The notes beneath the pieces were generated by a model. It worked only from the letters and a program-made list of their open reading frames with translations, made no database searches and was not told the DNA's origin. Of a DNA stretch of 30,697 nucleotides, positions 24,749 through 30,697 are shown piece after piece. How positions within the stretch are numbered: the first letter of the stretch is position 1; each line of letters starts with the position of its first letter. The translations under genes and the position numbers were made by a program. The stretch is from the NCBI GenBank assembly GCA_023137075.1, contig JAGLQA010000268.1, positions 1 through 30,697 of the forward strand, read 5' to 3'. The stretch comes from Candidatus Aminicenantota bacterium (GTDB lineage Bacteria > Acidobacteriota > Aminicenantia > UBA2199).

Positions 24749-25189
24749 TTATTGTTCTATTCCATCAGTTAGAGAATCTTCAGTCTCATAAGTTGTTGTC
24801 ATGACACCGAGGGTTTCAACACCGGCGCCTTTGACAATATCGATGATACTTAAGACAAAATTGTAAGTGAGGGATCTGTCGGCACGAATAAAGATAGTTT
24901 TATCCGGTCTTACCTGGTAAGTTTCTTTCAACCGGTTCTCGAGCAAATCTTTCTCGATGGGTGACTGGTTAAGTAGAATTCTTTGGCTTTTCTCAATTGT
25001 TAGTACGATGGTGCCTGCGATCGGACCACCACCTGGGGGCTGTGTTTCCGGTAATTGAATATCAATGCCTCGTTGGGCAACAGGTGATATAACCATAAAA
25101 ATGATTAACAGGACAAGCAAAATGTCACACAGGGGGACTACATTAGGTTCAGATTTTGTTTCTCCGGAACCGCCAACTTCAAAACTCAT
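24749..25189 (-). CDS. ExbD/TolR-family biopolymer transport protein
   Basis: A 146-residue inner-membrane protein that in its family couples proton flow through ExbB/TolQ to outer-membrane work. It has a short cytoplasmic N-terminus, one membrane helix (about 18-36) containing the conserved Asp22 in NVVPLCDILLVLLIIFMV, and a periplasmic domain (about 60-135, with TIFIRADRSLTYNFV as in ExbD). No ExbB/TolQ gene, TonB or second ExbD is adjacent, which is unusual because these genes normally cluster. It follows the ABC operon on the same strand after about 90 bases but has its own promoter. GGAGG precedes the ATG. Confidence 0.92.
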   Translation of the reverse strand: MSFEVGGSGETKSEPNVVPLCDILLVLLIIFMVISPVAQRGIDIQLPETQPPGGGPIAGTIVLTIEKSQRILLNQSPIEKDLLENRLKETYQVRPDKTIFIRADRSLTYNFVLSIIDIVKGAGVETLGVMTTTYETEDSLTDGIEQ

Positions 25190-25207
25190 AGGACCTCCTA
25201 AATTATA

Positions 25208-25236
25208 TTTTTATCAGATTTGTGTCTAAATGTCAA
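25208..25236 (-). promoter_or_regulatory. Predicted promoter of the exbD-like gene
   Basis: On the minus strand a perfect TTGACA (25231-25236), 17 bases, then TAAAAA (25208-25213). A TATAAT lies six bases further on but is too far from this -35. The -35 is strong and the -10 weak. Confidence 0.45.
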
Positions 25237-25282
25237 GTATAATATGAAAAAATTTGCTTTTGCACCAAAGAAAGGTTCATCC

Positions 25283-26317
25283 TCATTTCTCTTTTTTATC
25301 CTCATTTTCTTTTTTTTCTTCTTCCTTCAGCAGTTCTTTGGCGTCCCTGATAAAATTGTCTCCTTTGTGACCCGACAATAAGAAGGGGTATGCATTTTCC
25401 GAAGACAGGGCCGGGAATTTATCTTTATCTTCATCGCCTTCTCCTAATTTTTCGAATAGGGAGAGGGTGTAGTTCTTACTACCTTTCAGGGTTAGTTTTA
25501 AGACCGGGTTCTTATCCTCAAAATCTTTAAGCTCTTTATCTTCCAGGTATTTATCACACCGTAAATCGGAGAGCTGATTTATAAAAGAATCGAGCTTTGT
25601 TTTTTCTCCTTCTTTACCATCCGCCGTTAACCACTGAATTTTTTCTTCGGGTTCCGCCGGCGGGATTTTTTCTTTACTTTTATCTTTGTCTTCGGGAGGC
25701 TTGGGCTCTTTTACGGTTACTTTTTTAGAAAATTGATATTCCCGGCCTTCGGAAATAACCTGGATCTCGGATATCTCGTTCTTGTCGAAGGTAAGCACGG
25801 TTTTGTCCCTTAAATCATCGATTTCCCGGTCAAAATAGCCGCGGAAGGATTTCTCGGCATGATAGACCTTATCATCGCCTGCTATCTTTACAAAGGTATG
25901 ACCATAAGTGGAGGCTTGTTTACCGATTTCAAATTCTCGCAGGATATCGTCATCTTTATAGGCTTTTACCGCTATTTTGTTTTTTTCATCTAATTCGTAG
26001 GGCCGGTAATTTTGGGATTCTGAGACCATTTCCGAAAGTGATAATCCGGCAATGGTATCGATAATATTATTTATTTTGCTCTCATCAGCCGGGTATTTTT
26101 TTTCACCGACAGCCCATTTTTTTTCTTTCTTGTTCAAGACGATGGTTTTACCTTTCCACCGGATTTCGACTTTCCCGATATCTTCCTTAACCAGCGGTTT
26201 TATACCTGGTATTTCATAGTTAACTTTATCGCTTTTTTTCAGGATCAGGTAAAAAAGGAGAGCTATAATAACGACACCTAAAATAATGTATTCTTTCTTT
26301 AGTTTTTTGTTATTCAT
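25283..26317 (-). CDS. DUF4340-domain membrane-anchored protein
   Basis: A 344-residue protein with one N-terminal membrane helix (about 10-26, YIILGVVIIALLFYLIL) and a long extracytoplasmic part. The DUF4340 pattern is visible: VEIRWKGKTIVLNKKEKKWAV near 50-70, and DLRDKTVLTFDKNEISEIQV later on. The linker around 200-225 and the tail are Lys/Glu-rich. DUF4340 proteins often sit beside GldG-like and ABC-2 genes, as here, and are thought to act with that transporter, but no biochemical role is known to me. It starts 18 bases after the GldG-like gene with its own GGGAGG. Confidence 0.85.
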   Translation of the reverse strand: MNNKKLKKEYIILGVVIIALLFYLILKKSDKVNYEIPGIKPLVKEDIGKVEIRWKGKTIVLNKKEKKWAVGEKKYPADESKINNIIDTIAGLSLSEMVSESQNYRPYELDEKNKIAVKAYKDDDILREFEIGKQASTYGHTFVKIAGDDKVYHAEKSFRGYFDREIDDLRDKTVLTFDKNEISEIQVISEGREYQFSKKVTVKEPKPPEDKDKSKEKIPPAEPEEKIQWLTADGKEGEKTKLDSFINQLSDLRCDKYLEDKELKDFEDKNPVLKLTLKGSKNYTLSLFEKLGEGDEDKDKFPALSSENAYPFLLSGHKGDNFIRDAKELLKEEEKKENEDKKEK

Positions 26318-26335
26318 CGTATTCCTCCCTGTTCG

Positions 26336-28570
26336 TTATTCATTTGATTTTTCAAACATCTGCCGGATCGCTTTTCGCCTGGTCTTGCGGCCGATAAAGA
26401 TGAAAACGCCTAACAGGATAATGGCGGCGGTCATGCCGCCGATATTGAGCGCTTTTATGAAAAAACGGGTGAAGGGCTTCGTGTCTTTAATGGGATTAAA
26501 CCGCTGCTTTTTCCCTCTCATCACGGCAATATCTTCCTGGTTATTTAAGTAATCAAACATGTTCAACAGGAATATCGAGTTCGGCCCGTTCCCTTCCTCA
26601 TCGAGGACATTATCCATTAAAATTTCGGAAGAGCCGATTATAAAGATTTTTCCCGGTCTGCCTTTTCTGAGTATCTGTTTTTCACTCGTTAATTTAGATT
26701 CCTTGATAACCGGGCTTTTCTCTTCCTTCTTTTCGGCATCTTTTTCAGCATCTTCGCCCTCTTCTTCATCTTTTTTCTCTTCCTCTGCCGGTTTCTCGGG
26801 AATCTCTTTGTCGGCAAAGTAGCTGGGGAATTCACCCTCTAAGACATACGCGATCGGCATACTGCTTTTTTCCTCTTCATTGGTGGGAGGCTGAATCATC
26901 GGGGGGAACAGGTTGATTCGTCCTTTCATTTCCCAGGCGTCTTCGGTAGATGCCAGGAGCTTCACGGCTTTTATATCGTTTTCCTTTATCTTATCTTCGA
27001 TGATCTCTAAGGGGGAAACCTTGATGGTGATTAACTCGGTTATGTTTTTCATGAAACCGGGTTTGTGGTTGATATATTCGTTCTTAACAATGGGCGCGAA
27101 ATAAAACTTCATTTCGCCTTCCCGGCTCTTCCTGATAAAACAGCTTTCATCCATCAAGTACGACTTTTTTACCCTGACGCCGTAATGATCCAGGAGTTTT
27201 TCCAGCCCCGTATTCAAGGGCAGGTAAACGGGCTGCTGGTAATTGAAAGACTGCTGCTTGGGTTGGATTTCATTAAAGGAATCGATAAATAGGGCTAATG
27301 ATTTTCCTTTCATCAAGAACTGGTCGATCCGGAGCAGTTCCCAATCGGAGAAATTTGTTTTGGGACCGGCAATAATCAACGTGTCGATGCTTTCGGGAAT
27401 TTCCTCTTTTGTTATATCGACCGGTTTTACGGTGTACTCTTTGCTTAAGAGGTTGTTTAATTTTTTTAAATCACCGGGCCTCGGCTGCTGCATCCTCTCT
27501 AACTGGGGCGGAAGTTTCGGGGCAAGGGTGCGGGTGTCATGGGAGGAAAGGTAACCTAAGTCTTCGTTAATATCGATCATGTTGTCGATATTTTCACGTA
27601 CAAAGGCTTCGAGTTCTTCATTTGTGGGCAGCGAGTACTGTTCTTCGAATCCCCTCTCGGTGAGCTTCATGCTCCTGTTTAACAAGGGCCTCTCTAAGGA
27701 TTTATCCCCATACTCCATGCCGAGGGCCAGGATTCCCTTGCCGGCTTCGATGACTTCCCCTTGCGGTGTCTGTCCTTTTTGCCACTGGATAGCGAATCTC
27801 CGGTATTTTCCCAGGTTTGCCCCGGCTGCCGGGTCTTTATCAGGATCCACGAACAGGAATTCCAATTGGCCGTAGGTTTTGCCTTTCAGCTTTTCAACAA
27901 TACTCCGGACCTGGCTTTTCAGGTTGGCCAATCCCTGCAAATTGATTAACCGCGCAATAATATCGATGGATGACGATTGCACCAGCTTTACCTTTATCTT
28001 TTCCGGTAAATTCAGATAAACGGATATCTTATTGTTCATCCGTTCGATCGCATTGGTGATTCTATACTCCAGGCCCTCTGTGGATGTTATATCCGGAAGT
28101 TTTTCGATGACATCTCCATGGATAAGGGCCATACCCATATAGGCTCTCTGGATCTGGGTTTCGTCCCGGGCGATCCGCTGCACATTCACCGGATAGATGC
28201 CGTAATTCTGGGCTAACTTCCTGTTTTTTTCAGCTTTCTCGCTCAGGTCGCCTTCCTGGGCGCTGACATCGTAGAAGCGGTAACTCAAATATTTGTTGGC
28301 ATAAATTTCATACTCCTCCAACAGGTCACGGAGATACCGTTCGACATTGTTATAGGGGGCCGGAAGGTTCTTCGTGAAAAAGACATTTATAGTTAAGGGC
28401 TCTTTCAGGGTTGACACGACATTTTTACTCGCCTTAGACAGCGAATAAAGATTATTGGACGTTAAATCCACCCTGAAAAACAGCGTCATACCCACAATAT
28501 TTATCAGTATAATGACAACCAGGTATAAACCGAATTTATAATATTTACTCATATCTTTCTTTTTATCCAT
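26336..28570 (-). CDS. GldG-like ABC transporter auxiliary membrane protein
   Basis: A 744-residue protein of the GldG/ABC_transp_aux type. Residues about 12-32 form an N-terminal membrane helix, followed by the typical VDLTSNNLYSLSKASKNVVS and PLTINVFFTKNLP. A large extracytoplasmic domain follows (including DTLIIAGPKTNFSDWE and IDQFLMKGKSLALFIDS). An acidic insert rich in Glu/Lys/Asp lies at about 585-620, and a second membrane helix near the C-terminus precedes a basic tail. In Bacteroidota GldA/F/G are required for gliding; outside that phylum the function is unknown. AAGGAGG supports the start, 12 bases after the permease gene. Confidence 0.88.
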   Translation of the reverse strand: MDKKKDMSKYYKFGLYLVVIILINIVGMTLFFRVDLTSNNLYSLSKASKNVVSTLKEPLTINVFFTKNLPAPYNNVERYLRDLLEEYEIYANKYLSYRFYDVSAQEGDLSEKAEKNRKLAQNYGIYPVNVQRIARDETQIQRAYMGMALIHGDVIEKLPDITSTEGLEYRITNAIERMNNKISVYLNLPEKIKVKLVQSSSIDIIARLINLQGLANLKSQVRSIVEKLKGKTYGQLEFLFVDPDKDPAAGANLGKYRRFAIQWQKGQTPQGEVIEAGKGILALGMEYGDKSLERPLLNRSMKLTERGFEEQYSLPTNEELEAFVRENIDNMIDINEDLGYLSSHDTRTLAPKLPPQLERMQQPRPGDLKKLNNLLSKEYTVKPVDITKEEIPESIDTLIIAGPKTNFSDWELLRIDQFLMKGKSLALFIDSFNEIQPKQQSFNYQQPVYLPLNTGLEKLLDHYGVRVKKSYLMDESCFIRKSREGEMKFYFAPIVKNEYINHKPGFMKNITELITIKVSPLEIIEDKIKENDIKAVKLLASTEDAWEMKGRINLFPPMIQPPTNEEEKSSMPIAYVLEGEFPSYFADKEIPEKPAEEEKKDEEEGEDAEKDAEKKEEKSPVIKESKLTSEKQILRKGRPGKIFIIGSSEILMDNVLDEEGNGPNSIFLLNMFDYLNNQEDIAVMRGKKQRFNPIKDTKPFTRFFIKALNIGGMTAAIILLGVFIFIGRKTRRKAIRQMFEKSNE

Positions 28571-28582
28571 GTTAACGCCTCC

Positions 28583-29290
28583 TTATTTTTTTTCCTGCAT
28601 GACTAAATTCGCCACATAAAGCGCGATGAAAGAAAGAGAAGCAAAATAGAGGATATCCCGGGAATCGACGACCCCCTTTGCTATGTTCCGAAAATGGTAA
28701 TTGGCACTCAGATGCTGGAAGAATTCGACAAAGGTATCGGGCAGGAAATAGAGCATAAAATCGGTCAGCAGGGTGAGGAAAAAACAGACAGTCATACCGA
28801 TGATAAAGGCAACCACCTGGTTTCTTGTTATGGAAGAGGTCAATAACCCGATGGCACAATAACCGGCGCCTAAGAGCAGCGCCCCAAGGTAACCACCAAT
28901 GACCGGGCCCCAGTCTAAGTTGCCTATGAAGGTAATTGAAATCGCGTAAACTAAAGTCGGCGCAAGCATAATTCCCACAAATGCGACCGAAGCTAGAAAT
29001 TTTCCGACAATGATATCCCTGAAGGTTACGGGCAGGGTGAGCAGGATTTCATAGGTGCCCACGTTGATTTCCTCGGAGAACAGGCGCATGGTTATAGCCG
29101 GGATCACAAAAGAGAAGGTGATTGGCAGCATGGAGAAGAAACGGGACATATTGGCCTGGCGGTTCAAAAAGAAAGTGGAGAAGAACAGCCAGCCGATGAT
29201 TAACAGGAAGATGGATATCACGATATAGGCGATGGGAGAAATAAAGTAAGTCTTAAACTCTTTTTTAAATATATGTTTGATCTGTTCCAT
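28583..29290 (-). CDS. ABC-2 type permease, GldF-like
   Basis: A 235-residue integral membrane protein with about six hydrophobic helices. It opens IFKKEFKTYFISPIAYIVIS, the GldF/ABC-2 pattern, and contains TMRLFSEEINVGTYEILLTLPV, the amphipathic coupling segment shared by ABC-2 permeases. It would form the membrane channel for the ATPase encoded just upstream; the gap between them is two bases. The transported molecule is unknown. Confidence 0.92.
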   Translation of the reverse strand: MEQIKHIFKKEFKTYFISPIAYIVISIFLLIIGWLFFSTFFLNRQANMSRFFSMLPITFSFVIPAITMRLFSEEINVGTYEILLTLPVTFRDIIVGKFLASVAFVGIMLAPTLVYAISITFIGNLDWGPVIGGYLGALLLGAGYCAIGLLTSSITRNQVVAFIIGMTVCFFLTLLTDFMLYFLPDTFVEFFQHLSANYHFRNIAKGVVDSRDILYFASLSFIALYVANLVMQEKK

Positions 29291-29292
29291 TT

Positions 29293-30009
29293 TTAATTCT
29301 CCCTGGTTAAAGTTCTGAAAATATTTTCAAAAGAATCCTCTTTTAAGGATTTTTTTAAATCACTCAGCTTATCGTTTGCTACTATTTTCCCTTGATTAAT
29401 AATGACCATACGGTCACAGGTGGCTTCGGCCTCACTCAGGATATGGGTGGAAAAAACGATTGTTTTTTGTTTCCCGATGCGTTTGATTATATCCCGGGTT
29501 TCCGCGATCTGGTTGGGATCCAATCCCGATGTCGGCTCATCTAAGACCAGGATTTCCGGGTCCCCCATCAGGGCATGGGCGATTCCGACCCGTTGGCGGT
29601 AACCTTTCGAAAGCTCCTCCACCGTTTTATGCATGACCTCGTTTAAGTTGCAAAGGTCGGCCAACTCCTTAATGTGGGTCAGTTTTTTATCTTTCGCAAC
29701 GCCCCGGATATCGGCCACGAAATTCAGATAGTCAAAAACCAACATGTCGTGATAGATGGGCGCGTTTTCCGGTAGATAGCCGATAAGACCTTTAATTTCG
29801 AGAAAGTGATCGATGATATTATAATCTTTCACCTTAATTGTGCCTGACGTCGGGGTCAGGTAACCGGTCAGTATCCTGTATATGGTAGTTTTACCGGCTC
29901 CATTCGGCCCCAATAGGCCAAGTATCTCACCTTTGTTGATCTCGAAACTAACATCGTCAACCGCGCACAGGTCACCGTAATACTTAGTAAGATGTTCAAC
30001 ATTTATCAT
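29293..30009 (-). CDS. ABC transporter ATPase, GldA/CcmA-like
   Basis: A 238-residue nucleotide-binding subunit. Walker A GPNGAGKTT (34-42), signature LSKGYRQRVGIAHAL, Walker B ILVLDEPTSGLD and the switch His in VFSTHILSEAE are all intact, so it should hydrolyse ATP. I chose the third ATG (30009): GGAG lies six bases before it and actually overlaps the first ATG at 30021. It is the first gene of a four-gene operon (ATPase, permease, GldG-like, DUF4340) with a good promoter at 30057-30084. Confidence 0.93.
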   Translation of the reverse strand: MINVEHLTKYYGDLCAVDDVSFEINKGEILGLLGPNGAGKTTIYRILTGYLTPTSGTIKVKDYNIIDHFLEIKGLIGYLPENAPIYHDMLVFDYLNFVADIRGVAKDKKLTHIKELADLCNLNEVMHKTVEELSKGYRQRVGIAHALMGDPEILVLDEPTSGLDPNQIAETRDIIKRIGKQKTIVFSTHILSEAEATCDRMVIINQGKIVANDKLSDLKKSLKEDSFENIFRTLTREN

Positions 30010-30056
30010 GTTCATCTCCACTTATAGAATTTTTTGGAAATTTTGTTGAAAATGAA

Positions 30057-30084
30057 ATTTTACCAAACATTTTTTATTTGTCAA
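30057..30084 (-). promoter_or_regulatory. Predicted promoter of the ABC/GldG/DUF4340 operon
   Basis: On the minus strand a perfect TTGACA (30079-30084), a 16-base spacer ending in TTTGG, and TAAAAT (30057-30062). The leader to the ATPase start is about 40 bases. The -35 lies five bases from the stop codon of the preceding gene. Confidence 0.7.
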
Positions 30085-30088
30085 GTTT

Positions 30089-30697
30089 TTAATGGATGAT
30101 GGTTCGGTGCAGTTCCCATTCTTCGGTGTCTTCGTTATCCACCAATTGGTAGAGGGCCTTTCCGGATATGTCAAAGGGATAAGGGAGAATGAATTGGACC
30201 ATTTTTAAGGGGACGGCGGTTTTCTCCACGAATGTGCCATCCAATTTGAAGACAAACAACTCCCGGTTGTCTCCCCGGCTTTTCCAGGTGAACACATAGA
30301 GATGGGGACCCGAAAACTGTAAATTATAAATCACCGGCAAATAGTCCGGGTAGTAAATTATGGGTTTAATTTGTTCATACATGGCTTTGAACATGTATTT
30401 CAAAGTCTCGTCAAATTTTTCTTTCATTTCCGAGGTGAATTTAACGGGATCGTGGGGATGTTTGATCTTTTTCCGGAAACTTCCATCCTCTGCGAATACA
30501 TCTACCGATAAATCGTCACCAGCCACGTAAATCCGGCCTTTGTAGACGTCCAAAATCATAGCACCGGAGATTATATTTATCTTACCGCCGCGGATTTCCA
30601 TTTTTTTTCGTTTTAATTCCTTTTTTTGTTGAAAGGTTTTATCCACGATGCCGGCGCTAAGAAAAATTTCTTGTTTCTCCTGTGATGTCAATTGGCA
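30089..30697 (-). CDS. Uncharacterised protein, 5' part outside window (possible beta-propeller)
   Basis: An open frame from the right edge to the TAA at 30089, at least 203 residues; an internal TTG at 30691 is a poor start, so the gene probably begins outside. Short strand-rich units (ILDVYKGRIYVAGDDLSVDVFAED-like, then LYVFTW, ELFVFKLDGTFVE and DISGKALYQLVD) are spaced as in six-bladed beta-propeller proteins of the NHL or 6-bladed type. Without the N-terminus I cannot see a signal peptide. Other repeat folds are possible. Same strand as the ABC operon, but that operon has its own promoter. Confidence 0.65.
   Translation of the reverse strand, partial: CQLTSQEKQEIFLSAGIVDKTFQQKKELKRKKMEIRGGKINIISGAMILDVYKGRIYVAGDDLSVDVFAEDGSFRKKIKHPHDPVKFTSEMKEKFDETLKYMFKAMYEQIKPIIYYPDYLPVIYNLQFSGPHLYVFTWKSRGDNRELFVFKLDGTFVEKTAVPLKMVQFILPYPFDISGKALYQLVDNEDTEEWELHRTIIH

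Overview
The window is a gene-dense stretch of a bacterial chromosome with moderate GC, short intergenic gaps and many overlapping start/stop codons. It looks Gram-negative: it has an ExbD/TolR-type protein, a WaaE-like glycosyltransferase, a PilT-type ATPase and envelope lipid genes. Glutaminyl-tRNA synthetase, an unusual N-terminally extended Hfq, and a GldF/GldG-like ABC system beside a DUF4340 protein together suggest the Acidobacteriota / Candidatus Aminicenantes neighbourhood. That placement is an inference from gene content and remembered family resemblance, not from a search.

Layout. Positions 1-5550 (minus strand) hold a partial secreted M19 dipeptidase, a corrinoid protein, glnS with its own promoter, and an elongation factor G gene far from any ribosomal-protein operon. 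Positions 5870-8840 (plus) carry a STAS-domain antagonist, then a tight overlapping run of pgsA, a single-domain response regulator and a YhcC-like radical SAM gene, then an HD-superfamily gene. Positions 8880-11250 (minus) hold an unrecognised membrane-anchored protein and a decaying toxin-antitoxin patch: an intact RelB/DinJ antitoxin with a strong promoter, a toxin reading frame cut off after 29 codons, and a DUF433 gene interrupted by an in-frame TGA. Positions 11397-18700 (plus) form an operon pilT-alaS-transglycosylase-membrane protein-lipid kinase, driven by a near-consensus promoter, followed by a secreted PsiD/phosphatidylserine-decarboxylase-like protein.

Positions 18700-24550 contain a thiamine-binding-like protein, a cold-shock protein, tex, a glycosyltransferase whose promoter predicts a leaderless mRNA, and on the minus strand a TPR-like gene and hfq-pdxA. 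The pdxA frame is intact but has no ATG, GTG or TTG start. Positions 24749-30697 (minus) contain an orphan exbD-like gene, a four-gene ABC operon (ATPase, permease, GldG-like protein, DUF4340 protein) with a good promoter, and a fragment of an unrecognised protein.

Themes. Membrane lipids recur (PgsA, diacylglycerol-kinase family, PSD-like enzyme), as do envelope transport or motility (PilT, GldFG-like system, ExbD) and RNA or translation (GlnRS, EF-G, AlaRS, Hfq, Tex, Csp). The points most worth follow-up are the missing pdxA start codon, the secreted PSDC-type decarboxylase with a Cys-Pro tail, the GldFG/DUF4340 operon, and the toxin-less antitoxin that still has its promoter.
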